DNA of 64,000 nucleotides from Marsupella aquatica (lineage: Eukaryota; Marchantiophyta). This document shows, piece by piece, positions 10,611 through 23,028 of the stretch; the first letter of the stretch is position 1; each line of letters starts with the position of its first letter. The DNA lies in the NCBI GenBank assembly GCA_973895155.1, contig OZ316896.1, positions 13,144,001 through 13,208,000 on the forward strand, in the 5' to 3' direction. The notes under the pieces are model-generated. The model had not been told where the DNA came from, made no database searches, and saw only the letters and a program-made list of their open reading frames with translations. A program made the position numbers and the translations under genes.

Positions 10611-13600
10611 GGTTCTCAATCGAAGTAGCAGCCTGAGTGCCTGACCCATGACACAGCGACGAACCAGAACACAATGCAACTCACTGGAAGGCATGCGAGC
10701 ATAGTTTCGGTGCAACTTGCTCCATTCAATATATCTGAAAAGGACCACATGCTCTATAGCCTCCAAATTCTGATGAATCGTTTGAAGAGAAAGGAAGGAA
10801 GCGATATCCAGGCGGTACATCATGCTTCAGTCATTGACCTGCGCAATCGAGCACCAGGCTAGCGATGCCACGAAGCTTCTGGAGAAGCTCCGCCTTTGCT
10901 TAGATTGTACGCAACGGACCTACTAGATTGTTGCAGTGCCCCTTTATTATAGGGTAAATATCCTGTCATGGCAATGGAAACGCGCCGGAACACTTTATCA
11001 GGTCCATCTAATTATGTTCAATCAATGTGTCCGAAGTACATTCATGAGCTCTCACTGAGCGGAAACACCGATTTGCTGCCTGCAGAGTATATCCAACTGG
11101 CCTGGGCTTTAAAAATTGGAATTGCCTGGCCGACATAAAATTATTTCGGTGGTCCCAACTGGTTTCCTTGTCAATGTCGTCGTGTATTCCACCTGCCGAT
11201 TACAGGTCTCACGTTTCCGGCTTCCCACCTGAGATCTAATGCCATGCCAGACTGACAGACTCACGAGTGAATTCAAGTGACAGCAACTTATATGCCGAGA
11301 AAGGATTTTGAAGGGACAAGTGCTACATTTTCGAACTGGAAGAGATGTCTGTCACGTTGATTATTAAAACTCTATGGGAAAATGAGTAATTTGCATGGCG
11401 AATATTAATATTATCCCTCGATCCTTTGTCATATCCATTCCTTTGTGGATCCGGGCTCTCCAATGAGGTGGTCATATATTCAGCTATCTTCTCAAAATGC
11501 TAACAAACATATCATCAAATTTGATCTCCTTCCAATGCCTGACGCGTTTCAGTACGAGAGATTTAGGACGATGGCGAAATTCCGAACAGCTGTCAGAAAA
11601 CTGCTGTGTTCGGAAAAATCGTGCATGCCAAAACTGTACTCGTACTCAAAATCTCCTCAGGGAATGGCTTTCGTTCTGGACACGTTTCTGCCATCGAAAA
11701 CAGGAATCACACGGATGATGCTGTCGATCAGTGTCATCTGTACCGACAGATCTAATCTGTCCGACTTCGGGTCCAACTTGTCCGACATTCATCATCCTCT
11801 CAGACACAGTCTAACCACCTAGAGATTTACTTAGAACCTACGTTGCCATTTTGCACTAGATGGTCCAGTGGATGGTTTTCCGTCGACAGACTTTAACCAC
11901 CGCGAGATCTCTCGATCGTTAGTACTTAGCGTTCCTATCTTTCACAATGAAATCGCTCGTATGCGTGCATTCAGAGCTAGCACTTGGCACCAATCCACCA
12001 GTCAATCCCTCAAGCAGAGCCAAAGTATGGTAACAACGTACTATGCTCGTAGAAATGATGAACGACCAATTCTAGGGTCTGGAGCTGAAATCGAGTAACA
12101 TTGCTGCGAAAGACTTCGGGGTCTATCTCATAGACAATATAAAACAATCATGGCTAACTAAAGCATTTTCTCATCACCGATCCATGGGTTGCTCCTGACA
12201 ATGGCAGGTAGAGATCTATCAATAGAATATTTATTGAAGTGGAAAGAATGATGATAAATCACAGCTCGCACACGTTCCATCGATCCACGCGGACTACCGG
12301 TAGGTTGTGTGTCGTCCAACGGGGATCCTGAAACGATTGTGGTGGACTAGTCCTGTCAGTGAAAGGCGGAGGCAGAGACCATCAGAAAAATTTGTGGGAA
12401 AGTTGAGATGACCTGCAGATTCTGTCACGGACATCATTCTCCTAGTCGCTAATGAATAAACAATTTGACGAGTTTTTGTCATTTTTTATGCGCTCATGCA
12501 ACGGGAGATGACTTAGATAGCGCATGTAATATAATCTTACATGATTTACGGAAAGATCCCGTCGTCGTGAAATCTTGATGGATCATATTCATGATGAAAG
12601 GGAAATCTCCCAAAAGGTTGGTGCAGTTAATATTTAACAATTCAATGCTCTCCAGAAAACATTCGCATTGTTGCACTACAGATTGAATTTTCAGACAGCC
12701 TGCAAATAATCGTGAAGTTGCCTTACAGATTCAATTTTGCAGATGGCCTCTGCAGTCTGTGAAAGGGCGGCCAATGAACTGGATCGAAAATAATTCTTCA
12801 GCATTTGCTGTTCCCTTTTGCGTCTCACACGTACAGTAGACCTTTCTTATAAGTACCCTGCTTGGCTCCTTCCTAGTTTCCTTCCGGCGGGTTTCCAGCT
12901 TATGACATTTAGCTCACGACATACCTGCTGTCCACGAACTGACAAGCTCCCGCCGAAACCTGATCACTTGCCGATCTTTAGGAGTTTGCTGCTCCGACTC
13001 TAGTCTCTAAATGTCTTGTTTATTGCCTCCTCCTGAGGCCCAGCTTCGTTCCTGGTGCCGGCTTTCCCGGTTTTCTTCGACCCTTTGGTCCTTTGGGTTG
13101 TTGTCCCTCTTTTAGGCCCCCCGATCTGCTGGCTATTTGAATGGAGTTCATTTGGTTTTTTCGAGGCAAACACAAACTGACAAGCTCATAAAAATAGCTG
13201 GGTATCCTTGCTGTCTACCGCCTTGTCTACCCTACTCGTCTGTAGCTCCTGTGTACTATAAAGGACGAAGTAGATGTGCTTTCGGCACAGATCCTAGAGT
13301 ATTTGACATAACAGCTAGTCAGATCGATAATGTCGTCATCAGATATTTTTTCGTCTCTCGGAATTCAGATTTAGATGTGTTATTCTCCATGTCCAGAACA
13401 TGGTGGAGCGCATGAATCCAGAACCATCACAGGACAGGAGTACAGGACGGTGCTATTGTGCTCCATCGCCATGTCTTTCCCAAGATTTCAGCTTTTGTCT
13501 GTCCCAAGCAGTGTTCTTTTGCCCCACCACGGACGTACTCTTATTACTTCCGTATCACCATCCGCAGATGTGTGGTACAGGGATCCAAACGGGCCGGCGT

Positions 13601-14480
13601 TCGCGCTCTCCATTGCATGTCGTCTCAATTCAATCAGTAATTATAGTCTTTCATGCCCGGGGTTTCATGGGTTGGCTCCAATGTCCTTCCCAACTTCCCA
13701 TTCAGTGGAATGCGGGACCTCCAATTCAGTGGCTAGCAATTCAGGATGACTGCAGGATTGACAAAATACTATAAATACCTGTCAAGAAGAGTAGGACCCA
13801 TGGCTTCGGTGTGAGGCCAGGGCGGGCCCGCCGAGGGATATGGAATCGAGAAACAATATAGAGCATCTACGTAGCTCAATGTGGAGCAGGGCGATTGCAG
13901 CCCGCAACTATAATCTGCCACGTTCCCAACGAACAAACTGCCAGGCCATCAGGTGAAGACAGTAAGGAGGAGCGTCGGTTTCGATATTATTGCCACTGGT
14001 GGAATGATGTACTAACTGCTGCTGCTATCGCGGGCTGCTGCTGGTCCATTTCGCTTCGAACTTCTCTGTTGAATACGACATCCATCCGGCCGGTAGTAGA
14101 CGCACATTAATAATTATGAAGGCCGAACTGAATCGATTTGGAGCGCACCAAGTTGGCTGAACCGGGAGGGAGCGAGAGAGAGAGTTGGAAAACAGAGCTG
14201 CTAGTTTTGTTGCGTGAGAGAGTTAAGACGGAAAACTTAGTACAAAGCCAACCTGCCAAATCATCGAACGGCTTCCTGTTCTTTTCAATCAGGGAGGTCG
14301 TTCCTAAGAGGAGCACTTTGGACCTGGAACAATACAGTAGAACCAAAACTACGTGCACGATGCCTTCAACCTGCGCTTCAAAACCATACACCGAGAAAAA
14401 TGGAATTGTCGAAGAGAAGTCAGATTAGCCAACTTGAGATTCTGAACCATTTTCAGACATGGTCCAAGATCAACGTGAAG
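10611..14480. other. Gene-free stretch
   Basis: Only short unsupported open frames on both strands (none above 130 codons), without recognisable domains or splice-linked partners. No tRNA, rRNA or transposon structure was recognised by reading. Confidence 0.5.
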
Positions 14481-14484
14481 TAGT

Positions 14485-15305
14485 GTCGAGATTACATCGA
14501 TTTTCTGTCGGGGCGACAGGGAAAAGTCGAGAGCGTTAAGTCAGAAAACAATTGGCTGAAGCAACGAGGGGAAAATGAATTACGGTTTACATTGCCGTTC
14601 CCAATTCGAGAACCTTCAAATTAAATCTCGCACCATTTTAGTGATTTTTGTAGGAAGAGCAATTTGCCCTCCAGGCGACACATAGAAACTTGCACAGCAG
14701 TAAGCACATTATGTCTCGCAATTTTCTAATCATTGTATAGATTAGTATATCAATTCGCCCTAGTCTCCTGGAGACACTTCGAAACTTTTTTTTGGCTTGA
14801 AAGATCATTTGGAAATACATTCACAAATACAGCATACAAACAGGTGACCGACACTTCGGAACTAGCAGTAAGTAAGAAAACAATTAGCTGAAACAGTGAT
14901 AGACATTAAGGCATGACGTCTCCCATTGTCACCTCGTCCCTATCGACGCAGATTCTAGCTCGTACTTTTTTTAATAATGCCATGTGTACTGATCACATGT
15001 TCTCTAATAGACGCTTCAGATTCTAGCTCGCATTTTTTTAATGATGCAATGATTGTGTCAGATTACATCGATTGCCCTCCTGGTGACACAGTCATGGAGA
15101 GAGTGAGTAATAACAAGAAAACAATTGGCTGAAGCAACCAGAAGTGGGGAATCCCGGGTTCTATAGCTGTTGCTCAGTAGAACCTTCGGATCCTATCTCG
15201 CGCTATTTTAATGAGTTGTCTACAGATTACGTCCTGCATGGATGCGACACAATCACGAAAACTTGAAAGCTAACCAGTGAGCAAGAAAACAATTGGCTGA
15301 GGGAA
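14485..15305. repeat. Diverged tandem family with a conserved 20-bp core
   Basis: The core gaaaacaattggctgaagca occurs at 14,544, 14,876 (two changes), 15,117 and 15,285 (partial). Around it recur gattacatcgatt (14,490; 15,061), 'gccctcc.gg.gacaca' (14,668; 15,071) and a block like gattctagctcg. Spacing is uneven (332, 241, 168 bp), so this is an old array with indels. No coding sense was found. Confidence 0.7.
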
Positions 15306-15539
15306 CCGCAAATTCCTCCCATCCAGGAAGTCAGAGATGCCTCCGAAGCTTCTCTTAGGTGGGAGCTCGCCGGAAATGGGAAGCCGTTGGAATCCGTCAA
15401 CGAGTTCAATCCTCTGATAGTCTGATGGGTCAAGGTTTGCATGATCTACGGGACGAAAACACGAATGCTTCGCGAATGTGTCTGCCTCACAGGCAGTCCA
15501 ACTTTATTAATCAGTTCTCCTCTGGCCTTTTGCTTGGCT

Positions 15540-16496
15540 TTTAGGGCCGTCTTGCATGTCCTTCAAAAACAGGCCTTTCAGACAAACGGTGGCAGCCCCT
15601 GAGTGAACAAAACTGTCCCCTAAACGAGGCCGTCTTGACGACACTAAACTAGGACTTGGAAGGGCAAGGCGCACAAACCTTGCAGCCCTTCACAGTCCCG
15701 ACCTTTGATCTGCACATACGACAATGGCAGCCTCAATCCCCTCTACTGCTCCCGGTAAACTAAGCGGCACATAACAACAAAGGTGGACATGAGCCCCTCA
15801 GCACATCCAACACGTAACACAGGGGAGGATCGAGTTGTTAAACCAAATCCCTGATTTTGTGTAAGTTTCGCTTTGTGAAAGGCCACATTCTTGAGGACCG
15901 AGCTCTTTCACACTACCGGCAATAAGGGTTGTCTTGCATGTGCCATGTGTTAAAACATGGGCCCTTATTAGGAGACTTGTCCCCAAAAAAGTTACATACA
16001 AAATCTGCACACAATTGGCTAAGGCAAGTATTTGTTGTATATGAAACTAGTCTGACTACCCGTTACTTGAACGTAAATAAAATTGAAAACAAAAAACTTT
16101 GAAAAAAAGACATCTATACTCTCTTCCATTATCTTTGCATATCTATTTTTCTTGCACCTCTTAAATTTGTCTTATTTAGAGTCATTATACATTTTATCCT
16201 TATTTGAGTTAGGGTCTAGAGGTTTGACTCGAGGCCAAAGCCCTTAAAAGTAGCTTATGTTTGCGATTATATAGTAAGATTGCAAGGTGAGGACTATAAG
16301 GGCAGCAAACATTGCTGCCTGTGCCCTTGAAAGTGCACTTGTTTAAGCCATGAGGGCTGGCTCAAGAGGGGGGCAAGGCAGGAAAGTCTCGGTCAGTCCC
16401 AAGGTTTCACCTCATCACACAGTCCCAAGGTTTCACCTCATCACATGGAGGGCTGATTATTTCAGGACGCTCACATGCAAGACAGCCCTAAAGTCA
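15540..16496. mobile_element. Possible non-autonomous DNA element with inverted ends
   Basis: Left end tttagggccgtcttgcatgt (about 15,540-15,559) is matched by an inverted copy acatgcaagacagccctaaa (16,477-16,496) with one mismatch in 20 bp. A third, direct partial copy (gggttgtcttgcatgtg) lies at about 15,927. The interior has no coding frame. No clear target duplication flanks the arms, so transposon status is uncertain; a repeat in inverted orientation would look the same. Confidence 0.4.
16403..16446. repeat. Short tandem pair
   Basis: The block agtcccaaggtttcacctca plus tcaca occurs twice in immediate succession, identical by eye. Confidence 0.8.
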
Positions 16497-17825
16497 AACA
16501 AGAGTTCCATTGTTTTCTATGTGTGAGATGCAATCTAAGCATTCATATGTGTAAACAGACCATCAGACTTCAGTGTACATGAACTTGGGGGCACAATTAA
16601 CCAAAACCATTACCCAACCTAAACCACTACCCAACCTAGTCATCTGTTAGTGGCCCCCTATGGGTCCTACTTTTTGCAGATGTGTGCATGTTTTTTGTCA
16701 AAAATTTAGACCTCCTTTTGAGATGGACTAAAAAAACTCGAGCAAACGGCTTTCTTTTTGGAAAATTGCATTTATTACTTCCAAACCTGACACATTTTGG
16801 CTAAGGCATTTTAACTTTTGTGTGAGGAAGTGGCCATCAGCTTTGCTTTGGATGGAGAGACACTCAACGGCCCCCACAGTCTTGTAAAGCCCCCCTAAAT
16901 TGCAATAGACTGAAAATTGTCGTCACCACTTTATTCCATTTCCAAACATAAAAGAAAAAAGTGAAGATGCGATGGCACACCTTTTGACATACAAAAATTT
17001 GTACAATGCTCTCTAGTAACAAGGGTCAGATCAATTGGGGAATAAGACCACTCCCACCAAGTGCTGCTCCTCCAAACAGCTGATCCATTAGGGCATCCAC
17101 AACTTGGATTCAAAGGTGTGGATGATGGCTTTTGGCCATAAACAAATTATCATAATTTATTCACAGGGTTAAATGTCCAACTAGAGTGACTTGAGCTCAT
17201 GGCATATCAGTGTATATCCAATATTCTAGGTGAACATTATTGATGGGGGGCATAGAAACAACATCAAACATATGTAAAATTTTGCACTTATCTATCCTAC
17301 ATTGAACAGACATCAATGACTCTATATAAAATCATTTTTGTGATGATGGATTGTTCCTGCCAGAGTGCTCCCAGTTTGACCCAACAGCAGTTTGGTGGGG
17401 GTGCTCTAAAAGAATATATTTATACACAATAACCATGGTAATGAAGGAAAGGCAGCTCCTTCAATTGAATGAGAAATAAGGCATAGTCAAAATACCTAGA
17501 GTAATCCATCAAAACCTTCTGTTAACAGTCAAATATAGGTTTACTTGTGATATTTGGAGAATAAATCATGTAAATTTAAACATTTCATGTGTATCCTAAA
17601 TCTTATCAAACGATTTGTGACCATGTCCAGCTTTCACTTTTGGAAAGTTTACATAAAAATTTGGCGAAATTTTGCACAGTATTATATCTGAATAAGCCTC
17701 ACAGTTATTTATTGGTCGTGTGGGCCTGACAAAAAGATTTTGAAACATTGGGGCCTGATTGAATGGCTTTTCTCAGATGGGGTCCCACTAATTATTTCTG
17801 AGTCACTTAGGGTGGCTGTACAATA

Positions 17826-18238
17826 CGCTCACGGCACTTGTGATTTTTAGGTGTGATTTTTAGGTGTGATTTTTTTTCAACAAACCAAACTCGAGGGTCA
17901 GTTCTTGTTCTAAAGAAAACTCCAGACCAAAAGCAAATTTGAAATGAACTCAATGAACTCCAATCCCTTGATTGAAGGAACCAAAGTTTAGAAAGATTCC
18001 AAACCAATTGAATTTGAACCACCTTTAATCCAGAGATGGTCTAAAATTCTGTATTTGCTAGGGCCCATTGCTTGCCATCTAGGGTCAGTACTCAGTAGAC
18101 ACCACAATACCTTAATGGGTCCCCAATTCTTGTAAAGCCAAACATAGCCTTTCCAGTCATTATATATGGTCCAGATTTAGTTTAGTCATGAAGGGAACAA
18201 ACAGAAGACAACGGGGTCCACTGCTTGTGAAGCCACTC
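17826..18238. repeat. Dispersed repeat, copy 1 (pairs with 34.09-34.42 kb)
   Basis: Shared ordered blocks with 34,090-34,424 include cacttgtga, accaaact.gagggc, 'tctaaaattct', ttgccat.taag/gg, 'acacaatacct', ttgtaaa.cca and tatggtccagatttag. The copies are clearly related but separated by many indels. Family not recognised. Confidence 0.65.
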
Positions 18239-19957
18239 AAACAAATGAAATATCTGTTGTGTGCTGTATTTTCCTGCTTTTCTGCGCCAATGCGGCACCA
18301 TGAGCCATGAATAATCAGAGCATGTGGGGCCCTAGAGCATTGCGACAGGGATAGAAGCTTCCATAGATTTGTGGACTTGCTCGTGTGGCTCACTGGCTCT
18401 GTTCACGCCGACTAGGATATTCAGATTTTGCTGCACTAGAGAAGTTGATTGATTGTGGGAGATAGCAGTGGGTCAGCCAGCTTCCAATTCGGTGGGCCAT
18501 GATGAATCAATTTCAGCCCTACTTAACTTCATTGGCTTCTAAGCTGTGACCCACGTTCGCTCTCCTGGCCATGTCTTGTAGGTCATTCCTTTGCTCCAAT
18601 GATTATGCCGGATTGACCTACGAGTGAGGCACGTTGTTTGCTGTATCCTACATTCCTACTCTTCTTTTCGCTGGTGTAGATTGTCAACCTCAAATCCTGG
18701 ATTGGGGTACTTGCGGGTTCTGTGGAGGTGCCTCCAGCGTCATTTTTAAAGTTTGTCTAGAATGACGAAATGTCTCCTTTTGTGATGGAGAAGATGTTTG
18801 CAAAGATTTTCCTAGAGTGACGAGTGTCACCTTGTGTGAAGAAGAAGATGCTAGGATTATTTCTGACAGTCAGGTCTCCCGAAAGTATTATTATTAGATT
18901 CTAGTTTATGGGGTCAGTGGCTAGGTGGGATACTGGCTAATGGAAGACAAAAACCTAGAGAATTTTGCCCTTTAGTTAGGGCGGCAACTGGCTAATAGAA
19001 GACAAAATATCTGCAGAATTTTAGCCACAAGTGGCAAAGACTTCTTGGAGATGTGACGTCTCGAAAATTTTTGCCACTAAAAATAGTGCTAGCAGTCTAA
19101 AGCGAGCACTATACATATTCAGTTTGTCCCGCCTGATTTTGAGCAAATAGAATTGAATTCACTGATTGGTAGTAGAGTATTGAACAGACACAACAAATTA
19201 TGTATGAAAATAGTTTTTAAAGAGACAGAACCCCCATGCAAGACGCTGATGGGGAAATTGATAATGTGAATGCATTGTTGTTCATTGGATGCAAAGAGTG
19301 GAAGATGATAGTGGTGGTGCTGATTATGATAATTGTAACATGACAGTCTGATTGAAAACTCATTTTTTGTACACGAGAAATACGCAAGGATCAAAATAGT
19401 TGGTTTCTCTGATAATGATATTTCTGCCAAAATAGTTGCAGGGTTGATTCCTGTAGATTTGTTTCTAGGAACGCTATCCAACACTGTGATCCACAGATCC
19501 TGTTACAAAAATAGAGTTTCTCCTTCGCACTTTGACCCTTTGTTCTGATTCCTTCAAGTCGAAGGACACCACCCACGTTTGATACCCTTTCTGTTTTAAA
19601 ACAATTTGGACGAAGAGCTTAATTTTGGCTGGATGTATGGAAAAGTATGTATGCTTAACATGCTGCTCGCTTTGCTATGTGATAGAATAGGCTGGAAAAT
19701 TGTCACAAACGATGTTAACCGATCTCCACTATGTGTGCCGTGAGAGTAGACTGAGGAAACAGGGACTGATTCTACTATGAATAGAGTAGGTGATTCCAGA
19801 AACAACGTTTCGAGCAAGGGTGACATGCCTTCTCTTTTTTCATCGTCAATTGAAAGTCTTCCAAAAATATTGCAACTAGCTGGACCTATTGAAGCTCTTC
19901 TCTGGAAAGCAACCTGACGATCCACAGAAATGCCTTCAAAGTAACTAGATGAGCAAA

Positions 19958-20800
19958 CATTATTTTCATACTAAAGGGAACAACCGTGCAAGCACCACAC
20001 TATCATCAATGTCTAGATATTGTGAAGTACAGGAGCGTCCTGACTGGGATGAGAGGAAGTTTTTCGAAAGAAGGATTCATGAAATTCAGAGAGATACCAC
20101 AAAAGTGCCATTCAGTAGACGACGTTCGCACCCGCAAGAGAAAATTCATCATCCGAATCTACTTCCTCCATTGGCTTCTTCCATGTACCTGTATCCCGTC
20201 GCCCAGTCTATCTGTTTTCTATGCCGCTCTACTACTAACTTCAATGACTCTTCTGCAACATCTCGGAGCAGATATCGATCCTCAACCCCAACAACAAACC
20301 TCCCACAGAGTGCCCGAAAGGGATTTCCATCTCCAACAGTCCAATTGAGTATAATGGCATTGTCAAAAGCTCCATGACCGCCTGCAGAAATCCTACTGAT
20401 AACCGACATGACCCCGCGAAGTCTGGTATGGGTAGCACAGACTCAGCATCGTCAGAGGGGTATACTGTGGGTCCTTCGGAATTTTTCCATCGAATTCAAC
20501 TCGGCAGAAAACATCCAGGACCAGAGTGAAAAACCTGGTAAGCATATACCGAAACAATCAATTCAGGAAGGGCCGCTGGCTACAGTAGCGATCTCGCGGA
20601 AAGAATTCTCAATTTACTTCCCATAAGCACCTTAGCACAAATCTTACACATCAATCGAGGAATAACCTTGCAAGGACGACACCAAACATCAAAGACTAGA
20701 CATTGCGGCAAACCTAGATACATGACAATCCTGACTAGAATGAGAGGAAAATTTGCGAAAGAAGGATTTCATGAACTTCGGAGATATCCCACAAAAGTGC
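19958..20800. repeat. Direct duplication of a 165-180 bp segment, 680 bp apart
   Basis: The segment at 19,958-20,137 (blocks 'caagcaccacac', 'tagatattg', 'tcctgactgggatgagagga', 'cgaaagaaggatt', 'ccacaaaagtgccat') recurs at 20,640-20,800 with many substitutions. The first copy lies in a 142-codon open frame and the second in a shorter one, but the frames are not conserved between copies, so I do not call a gene. Confidence 0.65.
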
Positions 20801-21098
20801 CATATGCACTGGCATGGCCCTCGGTTTTAACCACCTCAAGAAAACTGGTTTGGTCATCACAATGTGTGTGAGATCTGTTCTTAGTTTCATGAAGCATCAG
20901 CAGACTCTGTGCCTCACTAGTTCTACCCATTGGCTCTGGAGGTGTTTGGGAACCTTTACTATATCTTTGACCATTCCTTATGAACTTGGGGGTGGTACTT
21001 TGTGTTGAGTGGAGGTTTAGGGTTTATCCACCTTCTTTAGACAGCAGGTGTTAGGTGTATGTTGCATTTCAAAGGGCTGCTGCATTTATTATCCTTTG

Positions 21099-21285
21099 TA
21101 GGGGTGAGGTGGTTGGTTTCAGGGACTCTAGTCAAATCCCTTTGCAGAACTCTCCTATGCAGTTTACCCCAACCTTCTATCATGGTTTTCAGCTAGTCAC
21201 TATACTTCGTAAGGGTGAGGCGGTTGGTTTTAGATCCTCTAGTCAAATCTCTTTGCAGAATTCTTCTACAGTTTACCCCATAATT
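21099..21285. repeat. Two-copy tandem duplication, about 111 bp
   Basis: The blocks gta.gggtgagg.ggttggtt, 'ctctagtcaaatc.ctttgcagaa' and cagtttacccca occur twice with moderate divergence. Confidence 0.7.
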
Positions 21286-23028
21286 CTACTAGGCTTTTCA
21301 ATAAATAGTTTCTTTCTCACCCGTCTCCAAACTATCCAATATTAGTAACATGTCCCCCAAACAAAATTATCATCAACCCGCCCCCCATTTTGTATTTAAC
21401 TTAGTAAAAATTTGTCCACAGATTCCATTTTGTATTTAACTTAGTATTAACTTGTATACAGATTCCCATTGTGATGTTTGGGACACAGGTTAGTAAAAAA
21501 CTGTTTCATTTAATACACTAGGCGGCTAAGCTGTTTCAATTAATACATACCTAGAAGAATTGTCATGTTTGGGGGACAGGATAGTAAAAATCTGTTTCAA
21601 TTAATATATAGCTAGGCAGCTAGTCTCTCGTTGCTCTTGTTGTGGGGTACTTTCCTTTTCCCCTTGAATGGGGTCAGGAACCCGCTTTCATTATTCAAGA
21701 AGGTTATATGGATACCGTTTGAAAACTCACACCTGAACATTTTCTTAAAGCTCTCCGAGACAAGTTTGCATGGCTGCAAAAATCGCTTCCATTTTGGTAG
21801 CGTTTAAAGGAAGATCATCTATCACATAGCCTATTCTTTGTCAATTTGAGTAGCAATTCAAGTCTGTTGCCGCAAGCTAGGGTCCCGATCCATTCAGAGG
21901 GAGGAATTAGCAAAGTATTTAGTAAAAGGTGCTCTCAGAATGTTTCAGTGTGAAATCCTAGATTAGAGAGTTGTCGTAGTAAATTGGGAAAGAGTGATTA
22001 CAGGTCCAGTATAAACCCTAGATTAGACTGCAACAAGAGAAATGTAACGATGACGCTGATGGCAATTTTGGATCAACATGGCAAGAAGGATAAAAGCTTC
22101 ATCTGGTAGAAGATACAAGATAAGAGACCATGAACTAAAAGCCATAACTGAATTCAACTCCCTATTCTTTCAACGCGTATCACATATCATCCTCCCCATA
22201 TGCATCATAACAAAAACCATCTTGGATATAGTTATCGAGATATATTGCAATCAGTCTTCCTGTAAAATAGTGTAGACAACTAAGAAATGACATCCAGTCG
22301 CATTTTTCTTAGAAGGGAGAAAGTAGTTGGCTTATGAACATGGCCATTTCGTCACCACAATTTACAGTGGAATGGTGGCAATCGATGCCTTGCATCATTA
22401 CTCGTTTTTACAGTGGCCGAGGGTACGAGGCAGCGTGCAATGGCCCTCCTCGACAAAACAGAAAAAGAGAAACAGGATCCAAAACACGCACGTAGCAATT
22501 GCAGACACTGAGTCCTCGCAAAATGCAAAACTAACCTGGCGATCTCAGGCCTTGAATCTTTCCAGTTGAAGTCCCCTCTATCCTATAGGTTCAATGGTCA
22601 ATCAGGTCACTCTCGTTCCTTTTAAGGGGAAGGCTGAGTAGGACAAAGAGGTTCTTCAAGACCGAGAACTGTTGTCCTTTGAAGCTAAAAAAGCCAACTT
22701 CGACACGAGCTTCGACAACTTTATCCGCACGGTGAGTGACGGATTAGGTGACTTCAACACCTTCCAGACGTAATGTTATGATCCATCCTGCGTTTTTTGT
22801 ATCTTCACTGGGTCACCGGTTCAAACAATCTATTACACGTCTGCTTTGCAATGTCTTCAACCGAGCCTGAAGCTGTTGTCATTCGCCCTCAATGTCTCCG
22901 CTTTGCAGCTTTAGATTCAGCCAGACCTCACTTGGTCAGTGGTTCAATCGTCTCTCAAATGTGCTACGACCTGTTTGCAGAGTACCACCTGCGTTTTCAG
23001 AGATCTTGATGGAGCGTGCCAAAGAACT

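Larger units (their letters stand above)
16497..23028. other. Long gene-free, repeat-bearing stretch
   Basis: No gene is supported here. It contains a dispersed repeat (17,826-18,238), a duplicated segment (19,958-20,137 and 20,640-20,800), a local tandem pair (21,099-21,285) and small A/T-rich duplications between 21,400 and 21,620. At 22,600-22,990 several short frames have protein-like composition but are interrupted; they may be remnants of a coding sequence. The right edge is the 3' flank of the WAV3-like gene. Confidence 0.5.

Noticed and set aside
19949-20409. 142-, 120- and 86-codon overlapping frames
   Set aside because: Frames are not conserved between the two copies of the duplicated segment, and no domain is seen.
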